Part shown: positions 1 through 6,088 of the stretch, piece by piece
Layout: each line of letters begins with the position of its first letter
Numbering within the stretch: position 1 is the first letter of the stretch
Origin: Balneolaceae bacterium
GTDB lineage: Bacteria; Bacteroidota; Rhodothermia; Balneolales; Balneolaceae
DNA length: 10,938 nucleotides
Assembly: GCA_007126675.1 (NCBI GenBank)
Contig: SLAU01000239.1
Location: forward strand, 1-10,938
Direction: 5' to 3'
Position numbers and translations under genes: made by a program
Notes under the pieces: generated by a model
Told to the model about the DNA's origin: nothing
What the model saw: the letters and a program-made list of their open reading frames with translations, nothing else
Databases searched by the model: none

Positions 1-1127
1 ACACCGCCACTCAGTTTGGCAAGACGCTCCTGCAGTTTTTCACGATCATAATCAGAATCGGTGTTCTCAATTTGAGATTTGATCTGATTGATTCGGGCTT
101 TGATATCCTCATTTTTGCCCTGTCCGCCAACGATGGTTGTGTCATCTTTAGTGATGTTTAACCTGTCAGCTTGGCCGAGAAAATCAAGCGTTGCATTTTC
201 AAGCTTGTATCCGCGCTCTTCGCTGATTACGGTACCACCTGTCAGAATCGCAATATCTTCGAGCATCGCTTTGCGTCTGTCGCCAAAGCCAGGAGCTTTA
301 ACAGCAGCAATCTTCAGCGATCCGCGAAGTTTGTTTACTACCAATGTAGCCAGTGCTTCGCCTTCAATATCTTCAGCGATAATCAACAGCGGCTTGTTGG
401 TTTGAATTACTTTTTCGAGAATTGGAAGCAGATCCTTCATGTTAGAGATCTTCTTGTCGAAAATCAGAATGTAAGGATCTTCCATCTCAGCAGTCATAGT
501 ATCGCTGTTAGTCACAAAATAAGGTGACAGGTAACCGCGATCGAACTGCATCCCTTCTACAGTTTCGAGATATGTTTCGGTTCCTTTGGCTTCCTCAACG
601 GTAATCACACCGTCTTTGCCAACTTTCTCCATTGCCTGGGCAATGTGTGAACCGATATTCTCGTCACCATTTGCTGATATGGTTCCAACCTGTTTGATAC
701 TTTCGAGGCTGTCGCCTACAGGATTGCTCTGATTCTGCAGCTCTTCTACAACAGCTTTTACAGCCTGATCAATACCGCGCTTCAAATCCATTGGATTTGC
801 ACCAGCAGTAACGTTTTTCAGACCGGTTTGAATAATTGACTGTGCAAGAACAGTTGCCGTGGTGGTTCCGTCACCAGCATTGTCGTTAGTTTTTGAAGCA
901 ACTTCGCGCACCATTTGCGCACCCATGTTCTCAACTTTATCGGAGAGTTCAATCTCCTTTGCAACAGTTACACCATCTTTGGTTACTGTTGGGGCTCCAA
1001 ACGACTTATCGATAACAACGTTACGTCCGCGAGGACCCAGTGTTACTTTTACAGCGTTAGCGAGCTTGTCAACACCGCGCTTTAACGCGTCGCGTGCTTC
1101 CGCATCATAATGAACTAATTTTGACAT
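1..1127 (-). CDS. groL: Chaperonin GroEL (60 kDa), N-terminal 375 residues, truncated by the window edge
   Basis: GroEL is the cytoplasmic ATP-driven folding chamber that works with the GroES lid. My translation from ATG at 1125-1127 reads without a stop to base 1. It covers the N-terminal equatorial, intermediate and apical domains. The nucleotide-site segments TLGPRGRNV (29-37) and GDGTTTATVLA (86-96, with the essential Asp87) are present. The apical substrate-binding residues known from E. coli occur at the same numbers: Y199, S201, Y203, F204, L234, L237, L259, V263 and V264. About 170 C-terminal residues, including the catalytic Asp398 region and any GGM tail, lie beyond base 1. The gene begins 50 bp after the groES stop, so the two are almost certainly cotranscribed. 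The bases just before the start are A/T-rich with no Shine-Dalgarno sequence. The visible part shows no missing residue or frameshift. Confidence 0.98.
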   Translation of the reverse strand, partial: MSKLVHYDAEARDALKRGVDKLANAVKVTLGPRGRNVVIDKSFGAPTVTKDGVTVAKEIELSDKVENMGAQMVREVASKTNDNAGDGTTTATVLAQSIIQTGLKNVTAGANPMDLKRGIDQAVKAVVEELQNQSNPVGDSLESIKQVGTISANGDENIGSHIAQAMEKVGKDGVITVEEAKGTETYLETVEGMQFDRGYLSPYFVTNSDTMTAEMEDPYILIFDKKISNMKDLLPILEKVIQTNKPLLIIAEDIEGEALATLVVNKLRGSLKIAAVKAPGFGDRRKAMLEDIAILTGGTVISEERGYKLENATLDFLGQADRLNITKDDTTIVGGQGKNEDIKARINQIKSQIENTDSDYDREKLQERLAKLSGG

Positions 1128-1177
1128 AATTCGTGAATTGTTTTTTAGTTAGTATTTAAAGTGTTTTGTTATGGTTT

Positions 1178-1465
1178 TCAGGATACGATTCCCAGGATGT
1201 CAGATTCTCTCATAATCAGGTACTCTTCTCCGTCAAGAGTTACTTCAGTTCCTGAGTACTTTCCATAAAGAATTTCATCACCTTCTTTTACTGAAATATC
1301 AATCTTAGTCCCGTTTTCTACTTTTCCGGGGCCTGCAGCTACTACTGTACCTCTTTGAGGTTTTTCTTTCGCTGTGTCAGGAATGATGATGCCTGAGCTT
1401 GTTTTTTCTTCAGCTTCAACCGGGCGTACAAGCACGCGGTCGCTTAAAGGTTTAATTTTAGCCAT
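1178..1465 (-). CDS. groS: Co-chaperonin GroES (10 kDa)
   Basis: This 95-residue protein is the usual length for GroES, the heptameric lid that caps GroEL and closes the folding chamber. It starts MAKIKPLSDRVLV, as most bacterial GroES proteins do. The mobile loop that contacts GroEL spans about residues 17-36 and carries the hydrophobic GIII contact (25-28), followed by PDTAKEKPQRG. The C-terminal strand is LIMRESDILGIVS. The start is well supported by a strong Shine-Dalgarno sequence 8 bases upstream. groEL follows after 50 bp in the classic groES-groEL order. The rsmA stop lies 191 bp upstream. That gap is long enough to hold the chaperonin promoter, but I found no CIRCE inverted repeat there (TTAGCACTC-N9-GAGTGCTAA), so HrcA control is not supported by the sequence. 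Confidence 0.98.
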   Translation of the reverse strand: MAKIKPLSDRVLVRPVEAEEKTSSGIIIPDTAKEKPQRGTVVAAGPGKVENGTKIDISVKEGDEILYGKYSGTEVTLDGEEYLIMRESDILGIVS

Positions 1466-1473
1466 TTTTACAA

Positions 1474-1480
1474 CTCCTTC
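1474..1480 (-). promoter_or_regulatory. Strong ribosome binding site of groES
   Basis: The minus strand reads GAAGGAG, then 8 bases, then the groES ATG (1463-1465). This is a near-perfect Shine-Dalgarno sequence. It fixes the groES start and is the only clear one in front of any complete gene here. The other starts (groEL, rsmA, ald, the dipeptidase, the lipoprotein, the ABC-F gene, alaC) have A/T-rich leaders without it. Confidence 0.8.
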
Positions 1481-1656
1481 GTTTGTGTTAGTGTTTATCT
1501 ATTTAAATAAAAATCGTTAGGCGCTGTGCACATACAGCCCCATCTGCGTTATTGTGTGCAAGTTCCGTACCAAAGTGGGAAATTTCTTTCAACAATTACC
1601 AAAAATTGTCACGAATAGAAAAATTCAGGTAATATTTTCTGAATCTCTCCCGATTT

Positions 1657-2433
1657 CTATTCAAAGGTGCCAAGTTGTTCAAGACGGGCTGTCAACTTTT
1701 CATACATGGCAGGCTCAAGTGCTTCGGCCCGGAGGCTGAAGTCAAACTCCTCCTCAGGCAGTTCGGCATTCAGGCGGCTTAGTGCATTGCTCAGTTTTTT
1801 TCTTCTTTGATTGAAAGCCATCCGCACTACAGTTTTCAGATTTGTGTCGCTGCATTTTAATTCTGTGTTTTCAAAAGTTAATCGAATCACACTGCTGTCA
1901 ACTTTTGGCGGCGGAGAAAACACACCGGGCGGCACATCAAATAAAATTTCGGGTTTAGCCATCAGTTGTGTCTGAACACTTAGTATGCCATACTCTTTGG
2001 TGCGGGGTGATGCAACAATGCGCTGTGCAACCTCCTTCTGCATCATTAAAGTAGCAGACTCAAAATGCTGCCTGTGTTCCAGAATTGAAAATAAAATCTG
2101 ACTGGTGATATAATAGGGTAGGTTCCCAATCACATGTAATTTGCCTGAAGCTGCAGCGAACTCAGACCAGTCAACTTTCAGAATATCGCTTTTCAAAATC
2201 TGTAAGTCAGGATATTTTTCTTTCAGATGATCGATCATCACGGGATCGATCTCGATTGCTGTCAGATTTTCAAACTTCTTCAGCAAGCTGCCGGTTAGTG
2301 CACCATCTCCCGGACCAATTTCTACAACCGGATCATCCCCGCCTGCCGGGATAGCCTCGACTATTTTCCGGATCATATTTTTATCCCTCAAAAAATGCTG
2401 GCCTAAACTTTTCTTTTTCCGGGGATTTTGCAT
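1657..2433 (-). CDS. rsmA: 16S rRNA (adenine1518/1519-N6)-dimethyltransferase RsmA (KsgA)
   Basis: RsmA uses S-adenosylmethionine to dimethylate two adjacent adenines in helix 45 of 16S rRNA, a late step in small-subunit assembly. At 258 residues it is a normal length. Visible family motifs are SLGQHFL (9-15), the SAM-binding loop EIGPGDGALT (38-47), the acidic residue after strand 2 (EID, 61-63), the catalytic NLPYYI motif (104-109), VPPGVFSPPPKVDSSV (167-182) and the C-terminal FNQRRKKL (207-214). The ATG at 2431-2433 places the basic MQNPRKKKSLGQ start as expected. The leader has no Shine-Dalgarno sequence. The gene is divergent from ald across 191 bp and reads toward groES, 191 bp downstream. 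A weak AT-rich hairpin (1592-1609) lies after the stop, but no convincing terminator. Confidence 0.97.
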   Translation of the reverse strand: MQNPRKKKSLGQHFLRDKNMIRKIVEAIPAGGDDPVVEIGPGDGALTGSLLKKFENLTAIEIDPVMIDHLKEKYPDLQILKSDILKVDWSEFAAASGKLHVIGNLPYYITSQILFSILEHRQHFESATLMMQKEVAQRIVASPRTKEYGILSVQTQLMAKPEILFDVPPGVFSPPPKVDSSVIRLTFENTELKCSDTNLKTVVRMAFNQRRKKLSNALSRLNAELPEEEFDFSLRAEALEPAMYEKLTARLEQLGTFE

Positions 2434-2470
2434 TGTTGATTTTTGGTTTTGTATTTATTGATAAAGAGTC

Positions 2471-2496
2471 TTGAATAGCTTTCTGAAACTATTCAA
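2471..2496 (-). promoter_or_regulatory. Perfect 8-bp inverted repeat / leader hairpin upstream of rsmA
   Basis: TTGAATAG (2471-2478) and CTATTCAA (2489-2496) are exact reverse complements separated by 10 bases. Read as RNA in the rsmA direction, the stem extends by a U-G and two U-A pairs to 11 bp closing a CAGA tetraloop. On the other strand that first extra pair becomes a C-A mismatch, so the fold favours the rsmA transcript. It ends 37 bp before the rsmA start codon. It could be an mRNA leader structure or a dimeric-repressor operator; the sequence does not decide between them. Confidence 0.5.
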
Positions 2497-2507
2497 TCAA
2501 TCATCAC

Positions 2508-2513
2508 ATTATA
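2508..2513 (-). promoter_or_regulatory. Possible -10 box for rsmA
   Basis: The minus strand reads TATAAT exactly, about 75 bp before the rsmA ATG. A transcript from here would carry the 2471-2496 hairpin in its leader. No good -35 hexamer lies 16-18 bp upstream, so support is weak; -35 elements in this lineage can also differ from the E. coli consensus. Confidence 0.3.
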
Positions 2514-2542
2514 AATTTCAAGGTATGAAAATCGATAGTTTG

Positions 2543-2548
2543 TATAAT
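2543..2548 (+). promoter_or_regulatory. Possible -10 box for ald
   Basis: The plus strand reads TATAAT exactly, 76 bp before the ald ATG, overlapping a TAGTTTG that partly resembles the Bacteroidota -7 motif TAnnTTTG. No clear -35 box is present at the right distance. A separate perfect TTGACA at 2571-2576 has only a poor partner (TAACCT, 15 bp on). The ald promoter is therefore somewhere in this spacer but is not pinned down. Confidence 0.3.
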
Positions 2549-2624
2549 AACTGAGTTTAATTAATTTGACTTGACAGAAAATCACCGGGGCTAACCTGAA
2601 AAAGCCCATCTATTCAATTGAAAT

Positions 2625-3839
2625 ATGGAACTGAATCCGCTTGATACGGAACAGATCGGCATTCAAACACTTGAACGCACGCTGATCAAATCACATTCTA
2701 AACGTTCGCTTAAAATCGGCTTACCCAAAGAAACGTCGATCGATGAGCGCCGCGTTTCTTTAACGCCCGAAGGAATTTCAACTCTTGTAGCAAACGGGCA
2801 CGAACTGTTTATTGAGAAAAATGCCGGCATTGATGCCCACTTCACTGATCAGGAATATGCGGATGCAGGTGCCGAAATTGCATACAGCGCTGAAGAACTT
2901 TTCAAAGAATCGGAGCTGATCGTAAAAGTTGCACCACCCACGCTGAATGAACAGGAGTGGATGCAAAAGGGACAGATTCTGGTATCAGCCCTGCATCTTG
3001 GGCATACCCGTTACGAGTTTCTCAAAAAATTGATTGATAAAGGCGTTTGTGCGATCGGTTACGAATTTATAAAAGGCGATGACGGTGAATTCCCGATTGT
3101 ACGGATGATGCATGAAATTACCGGATCGATGGCTGTGCAAATTGCCACGCATTATCTCGAAAACCGGAGTGATGGCCAGGGCACTATGCTGGGCGGAATT
3201 TCGGGCGTGCCGCCTGCAACTGTGGTTATTTTGGGAGCCGGAATTACCGGAGAATATGCAGCACGGACTGCCCTTGGGTATGGCGCCCAGGTTTTTGTGA
3301 TGGATAATAACCTGGCAGCTCTTCGCCGCCTTGAAAATGCACTGGACAGGCGTATCGTCACAGCTACTGCCAATCACCATTACCTTACCAAAGCGATGGG
3401 ATTTGCCGATGTGGTGATTGGTGCTGCGTTAATTGAAGGCGAACGCGCTCCTTGCTGGGTTACCGAAGAAATGGTGGATATGATGAAACCGGGCAGCGTA
3501 ATTGTGGATACCGTAATTGATCAGGGAGGTTGTGTAGCAACCAGCGAGCCGACAACTCATTCAAATCCTGTATTCCGCAAGAATGATGTAATTCATTACT
3601 GCGTGCCGAATATTCCCTCGAATGTAGCACGCACAGCAACGTACGCCCTGAATAATGTATTGGTTCCTTACCTGTTGCAGCTGGGTGATGCAGCAAATAT
3701 AAAAGAGTGCCTGTGGAATAATTCTGCTTTACGGCACGGCACCTACATTTATAAAAACCATCTCACAAAAAAATCACTGGCCAATCTTTTTGATATCCCC
3801 TACCGCGAAATAGAAATGCTGATTGCTTCTCAAATTTAG
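2625..3839 (+). CDS. ald: NAD-dependent alanine dehydrogenase (AlaDH/PntA family)
   Basis: Alanine dehydrogenase catalyses reversible oxidative deamination of L-alanine to pyruvate and ammonium with NAD. At 404 residues it is about 30 longer than B. subtilis or M. tuberculosis Ald because of an N-terminal extension (1-29), typical of Bacteroidota homologues as I recall them. By alignment to the M. tuberculosis enzyme the key residues are present: Arg43 (ERRVSLTP), Lys101 (IVKVAPP), the catalytic His124 (ALHLGHT) and the catalytic Asp299 (VIDQGGC). The NAD-binding Rossmann fold carries GAGITGEYAAR (204-214) and ends its second strand in VMD. Other family blocks are LGGISGVPP (189-197) and HYCVPNIPSNVARTATYALNN (324-344). 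It is monocistronic and divergent from rsmA. A 780-bp repeat element begins 22 bp after its stop. No Shine-Dalgarno sequence precedes the ATG; the octamer CTATTCAA does (2610-2617). Confidence 0.93.
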   Translation: MELNPLDTEQIGIQTLERTLIKSHSKRSLKIGLPKETSIDERRVSLTPEGISTLVANGHELFIEKNAGIDAHFTDQEYADAGAEIAYSAEELFKESELIVKVAPPTLNEQEWMQKGQILVSALHLGHTRYEFLKKLIDKGVCAIGYEFIKGDDGEFPIVRMMHEITGSMAVQIATHYLENRSDGQGTMLGGISGVPPATVVILGAGITGEYAARTALGYGAQVFVMDNNLAALRRLENALDRRIVTATANHHYLTKAMGFADVVIGAALIEGERAPCWVTEEMVDMMKPGSVIVDTVIDQGGCVATSEPTTHSNPVFRKNDVIHYCVPNIPSNVARTATYALNNVLVPYLLQLGDAANIKECLWNNSALRHGTYIYKNHLTKKSLANLFDIPYREIEMLIASQI

Positions 3840-3843
3840 AGAT

Positions 3844-3860
3844 AAAGCTGTTCTGCACTC
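3844..3860 (+). repeat. Left flanking direct repeat of the 3861-4640 element
   Basis: AAAGCTGTTCTGCACTC lies immediately outside the left terminal inverted repeat and matches GAAGCAGTTCTGCACTC (4641-4657), immediately outside the right one, at 15 of 17 positions, with the last 11 identical. The placement exactly at both borders is what a target-site duplication would give, though 17 bp is long and two mismatches imply age or another origin. Confidence 0.6.
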
Positions 3861-3872
3861 CTGACTTCCGCA
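3861..3872 (+). repeat. Left terminal inverted repeat
   Basis: CTGACTTCCGCA is the exact reverse complement of 4629-4640. With two more outer bases the match is 14 bp (3859-3872 against 4629-4642). Confidence 0.65.
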
Positions 3873-4003
3873 TTGGGACACCTGTGTTGGTATTTTGGCT
3901 TAAGCTCTTGGTTACCGGACAAGCAAAAAAAATAATAGTGATCAGCCAGCCAGGAATTAACTCTGAGCTAATACTATTAATTCTAGCCTAATTAAAACAT
4001 CCC

Positions 4004-4031
4004 CTTACTTTTGTCTTGATACAAAAGTAAG
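4004..4031. repeat. Perfect 11-bp hairpin inside the element
   Basis: CTTACTTTTGT (4004-4014) and ACAAAAGTAAG (4021-4031) are exact reverse complements around the six-base loop CTTGAT. The stem is AT-rich and not followed by a T-run in either direction, so it is not a typical intrinsic terminator. From memory, closely similar sequence recurs in Bacteroidota intergenic DNA. Confidence 0.6.
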
Positions 4032-4094
4032 CAAAAGATCAAGGCTGCTGATTCGCTTCGGCTCCATCGCGGGTGGCTCCTTCGACAGATAAAT

Positions 4095-4360
4095 CAATGG
4101 TCCATCACTTTTTTCCCAAGCACACCATTTATCACCGGTATGATTTATCAATACGTCTCTTTCGCCCCGCTCTGCTTATCGCCTCCACGAATCAGAGGCC
4201 GTTTTTTCTTTATTAAGACTTAGAGTTTTTAAAGGAAGAAAAGATTTCCGGCATCGTGATTTCTGAAGGTGGTGTTTGGTTTTTGTCCGGCGTGTGCGAT
4301 GGTTGTAAAAAACATACCGGTGAGAAGCTTATAAAAACCTCAGTGTGTAATGGACCATTG
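4095..4360. repeat. Two in-register pairs of 11-bp inverted arms
   Basis: CAATGGTCCAT (4095-4105) is the exact reverse complement of 4350-4360, and TCACCGGTATG (4132-4142) of 4313-4323. Both pairs share the same centre of symmetry (position sum 8455), so they nest as one interrupted long hairpin with a non-matching middle. This argues for one ancestral inverted duplication rather than two coincidences. Confidence 0.5.
4181..4207 (+). terminator. Weak intrinsic-terminator-like hairpin with T-run
   Basis: GCCTC (4181-4185) pairs with GAGGC (4195-4199) across a nine-base loop, followed two bases later by six Ts. The stem is only 5 bp. It lies 340 bp beyond ald, inside the repeat element, so a dedicated role for ald is uncertain. 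Confidence 0.3.
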
Positions 4361-4374
4361 TTTTTTACATCGCA
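4295..4374. repeat. 16-bp imperfect stem with a 4-base bulge
   Basis: TGCGAT-GGTT-GTAAAAAACA (4295-4314) pairs with TGTTTTTTACATCGCA (4359-4374): 10 bp plus 6 bp perfect, interrupted only by the unpaired GGTT on the left arm. The enclosed 44 bases include the inner arms of the 4095-4360 structure, so the two folds would compete. Confidence 0.5.
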
Positions 4375-4385
4375 TAGTCGGAGAA

Positions 4386-4421
4386 AAACCCCGCCTGAAG
4401 AAATCCAAGCCGGCGGGTTTT
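4386..4421. terminator. GC-rich hairpin with flanking A and T runs, possible bidirectional terminator
   Basis: CCCGCC (4390-4395) pairs with GGCGGG (4412-4417) over a 16-base loop. The stem is preceded by five As and followed by four Ts, so each strand has a T-run after it (five Ts on the minus strand). It could stop transcripts from either neighbouring gene, but it is about 340 bp past the dipeptidase and 550 bp past ald. Confidence 0.35.
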
Positions 4422-4422
4422 G

Positions 4423-4448
4423 GACACTTTTCCCCGATGAAAAGTGTC
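4423..4448. repeat. Perfect 9-bp hairpin
   Basis: GACACTTTT (4423-4431) and AAAAGTGTC (4440-4448) are exact reverse complements around the eight-base loop CCCCGATG. It directly follows the 4386-4421 hairpin, giving two stem-loops in tandem near the right end of the element. Confidence 0.6.
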
Positions 4449-4628
4449 AGAGAGACATGCAGCTAAGAATTGGTTAAGAGCTATAACTTATGACTCAAAG
4501 CAGAAGGAATTTATTTCAAAGTATAGATGTCCAATATTAGTAGTTGAAAATCGCTTTCGAGACACCTTGAATGTCTTTCAGAGGCTTATAACTCATTGAT
4601 TATCAAGTTATTAAGATAATAAATAAAG

Positions 4629-4640
4629 TGCGGAAGTCAG
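4629..4640 (-). repeat. Right terminal inverted repeat
   Basis: TGCGGAAGTCAG is the exact reverse complement of 3861-3872 and marks the right border of the element. Confidence 0.65.
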
Positions 4641-4657
4641 GAAGCAGTTCTGCACTC
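4641..4657 (+). repeat. Right flanking direct repeat of the 3861-4640 element
   Basis: GAAGCAGTTCTGCACTC abuts the right terminal inverted repeat and matches 3844-3860 at 15 of 17 positions. Removing the element and one copy would join the ald 3' flank directly to the sequence leading to the heptamer array. Confidence 0.6.
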
Positions 4658-4685
4658 ACAGTTTTTCCATCGAGATTATAATGCC

Positions 4686-4732
4686 GCTGATAGCTGATAG
4701 CTGATAGCTGATAGCTGATAGCTGATAGCTGA
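4686..4732 (+). repeat. Heptanucleotide tandem repeat (GCTGATA) x 6.7
   Basis: Six perfect copies of GCTGATA (4686-4727) are followed by the partial copy GCTGA (4728-4732). The array ends two bases before the dipeptidase stop codon (4735-4737, minus strand), so it sits in that gene's 3' flank. A unit that is not a multiple of three and perfect homogeneity point to recent slippage. Copy-number change would not alter any reading frame as the gene stands. Confidence 0.97.
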
Positions 4733-4734
4733 AC

Positions 4735-6009
4735 TTAAAAATCCCCTATCAATACTTCAGACGGGCCATGAGCATTTTGAAGACGTTCTGCCACGGCTTC
4801 TGCATCACGCATTACGCGTATCATGTTCAGGCCGGCAATTTTTTCCAGGTCTTCTTCTGAGTATCCTCTTTTCAGAAGCTCGGCAAACAGGTCAGGATAT
4901 GTTGTTACATCTTCAAGACCAATGGGAAGTGTTGGAATGCCGTCATAATCTCCGCCAATTCCGATGTAGTCTACACCGATTTGATCGCGAATATGATCGA
5001 TGTGATCAGCAACCTGTTCGAGCGTCGATTTCGGTGCTTCATTTTCTTCATCCCATTTACTCATCATTTCAGAAACTTTCTCAGGATAACCTATATGCAA
5101 ATACTCCATTTTACGCTGATAGGCTGCCCGTTCGGCAAAATGCTGCCGCCGCTCTTCGGATGTGAATGTTTCCACAAATGTAACCATCACAATTCCGTTA
5201 TTCTGTTTTGTCATCTGCAATACGTCATCCGGAACATTCCGGGGATGTCCGGCCAGAGCACGCGCATTTGAGTGTGAAAACATAACCGGTGCCTCCGTAA
5301 CCCTCAGTGCATCGCGCATAGTTTGTGCCGAAACATGGGAAAGATCTACCAGCATGCCAAGACGGTTCATTTCACGAATCACCTCTTCACCAAATTCCGA
5401 CAGACCGTCATGAACGGGATCATCCGTTGAGGCATCTGCCCAGTCCAGCGTTCTGGAGTGTGTGATGGTCATGTAACGGGCTCCCAGTTCGTAGAACATT
5501 CTCAATACCGCCAGCGAGTTTGCAATGGAGTGGCCGCCTTCCATCCCAATCAGGGAGGCAATTTTTCCATCTTCAAAAATCCGCTCCACATCATCGGCTG
5601 TTAAAGCCAGCTCAAAATGGTCCGGATATTTTTCAACCAGCCGGTGCACAAAGTCGATTTGTTCCATCGTCTGTTTTACTGCCTCGTGCTCACTGATATT
5701 TGCTGATACATATACCGACCACCACTGAGCACCCACCCTGCCTTCGCGCAGACGCGGAATATCGGAATGCATCGGCGGATCCAGATGTGTGGTATCATGA
5801 AAATCAAGCTCCGAAAACTTGTAGCCAACCCTGTTTCTGTATTGCCAGGGCACATCATTATGCCCGTCAAAAAGCGGAACACGCTCTAAAATTTCAATCG
5901 CCTGCTGGCGGTAATCATCACGATCCGTTTGGGCTGAAAGTGAACTGCAGCCAATCAGCAAAAGTGTTAGTAGTGAAATGAAGAAAACCTGATAATAGCG
6001 AAATGACAT
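4735..6009 (-). CDS. M19 membrane dipeptidase (renal dipeptidase family), lipoprotein
   Basis: M19 enzymes are binuclear-zinc dipeptidases that cleave L-Xaa-L/D-Xaa dipeptides. The 424-residue protein starts with a lipoprotein signal ending in the lipobox LIGC (Cys21), so the mature enzyme should be membrane-anchored in the envelope. By comparison with human DPEP1 all metal ligands are present: His50 and Asp52 (DGHNDVPW), bridging Glu157 (GMEGGHS), His225 (DLSHVS) and His246 (SHSNAR). Asp354 in GGDYDG matches the catalytic/substrate Asp288. Between His246 and Asp354 there are about 40 more residues than in the human enzyme; this stretch (roughly 283-330) is highly charged and probably a surface insertion. 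The gene follows the propeller lipoprotein by 79 bp on the same strand, without an obvious terminator between them, so they are probably cotranscribed. The exact dipeptide substrate cannot be told from the sequence. Confidence 0.93.
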   Translation of the reverse strand: MSFRYYQVFFISLLTLLLIGCSSLSAQTDRDDYRQQAIEILERVPLFDGHNDVPWQYRNRVGYKFSELDFHDTTHLDPPMHSDIPRLREGRVGAQWWSVYVSANISEHEAVKQTMEQIDFVHRLVEKYPDHFELALTADDVERIFEDGKIASLIGMEGGHSIANSLAVLRMFYELGARYMTITHSRTLDWADASTDDPVHDGLSEFGEEVIREMNRLGMLVDLSHVSAQTMRDALRVTEAPVMFSHSNARALAGHPRNVPDDVLQMTKQNNGIVMVTFVETFTSEERRQHFAERAAYQRKMEYLHIGYPEKVSEMMSKWDEENEAPKSTLEQVADHIDHIRDQIGVDYIGIGGDYDGIPTLPIGLEDVTTYPDLFAELLKRGYSEEDLEKIAGLNMIRVMRDAEAVAERLQNAHGPSEVLIGDF

Positions 6010-6088
6010 CTGTTTTATCTTTGATTAAAATTTCAGTTATACATTTAACTGGTAATATGAAAAACCTGCTGTGATATTGCGGTTCAAA

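Larger units (their letters stand above)
3861..4640. mobile_element. Non-autonomous, MITE-like element with terminal inverted repeats
   Basis: This 780-bp segment fills most of the gene-free gap between ald and the dipeptidase. It begins CTGACTTCCGCA and ends with the exact reverse complement TGCGGAAGTCAG. The inverted repeats extend to 14 bp if the adjoining bases are counted. Near-identical 17-bp direct repeats abut both ends. It contains no credible gene and no transposase. Instead it carries several internal hairpins and inverted arms (entries at 4004, 4095, 4181, 4295, 4386 and 4423). The structure suggests a transposable element mobilised in trans or its decayed remnant. The segment around 4005-4045 also resembles, from memory and unchecked, a sequence recurring between genes of Bacteroidota genomes. 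The alternative is an intergenic repeat that acquired its border symmetry by chance or recombination. Confidence 0.55.

Noticed and set aside
171..1110. Plus-strand open frames opposite groEL
   Set aside because: The minus strand encodes a continuous, highly conserved GroEL; these frames are its antisense shadows.
1538..1545. CCCCATCT resembling the -10 box of a sigma-32 heat-shock promoter near groES
   Set aside because: It is on the plus strand, pointing away from groES, and has no CTTGAA-type -35 box at the right distance. Sigma-32 promoters are also mainly a proteobacterial feature.
1592..1609. ACAATT-N6-AATTGT hairpin after rsmA as a terminator
   Set aside because: The stem is six AT-rich pairs with no T-run following in the rsmA direction, so termination is not supported.
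2663..3696. Antisense and out-of-frame open frames over ald
   Set aside because: The ald frame is intact with all catalytic residues; these have no domain features.
4256..4477. Plus-strand open frame of 73 codons inside the repeat element
   Set aside because: It spans several hairpin arms, shows no recognisable domain, and its codons are explained by the inverted repeats. No ribosome binding site or promoter supports it.
4686..4732. Possible CRISPR array at the GCTGATA repeats
   Set aside because: The units are 7 bp and directly adjacent without spacers, and no cas gene is nearby; this is a simple tandem repeat.
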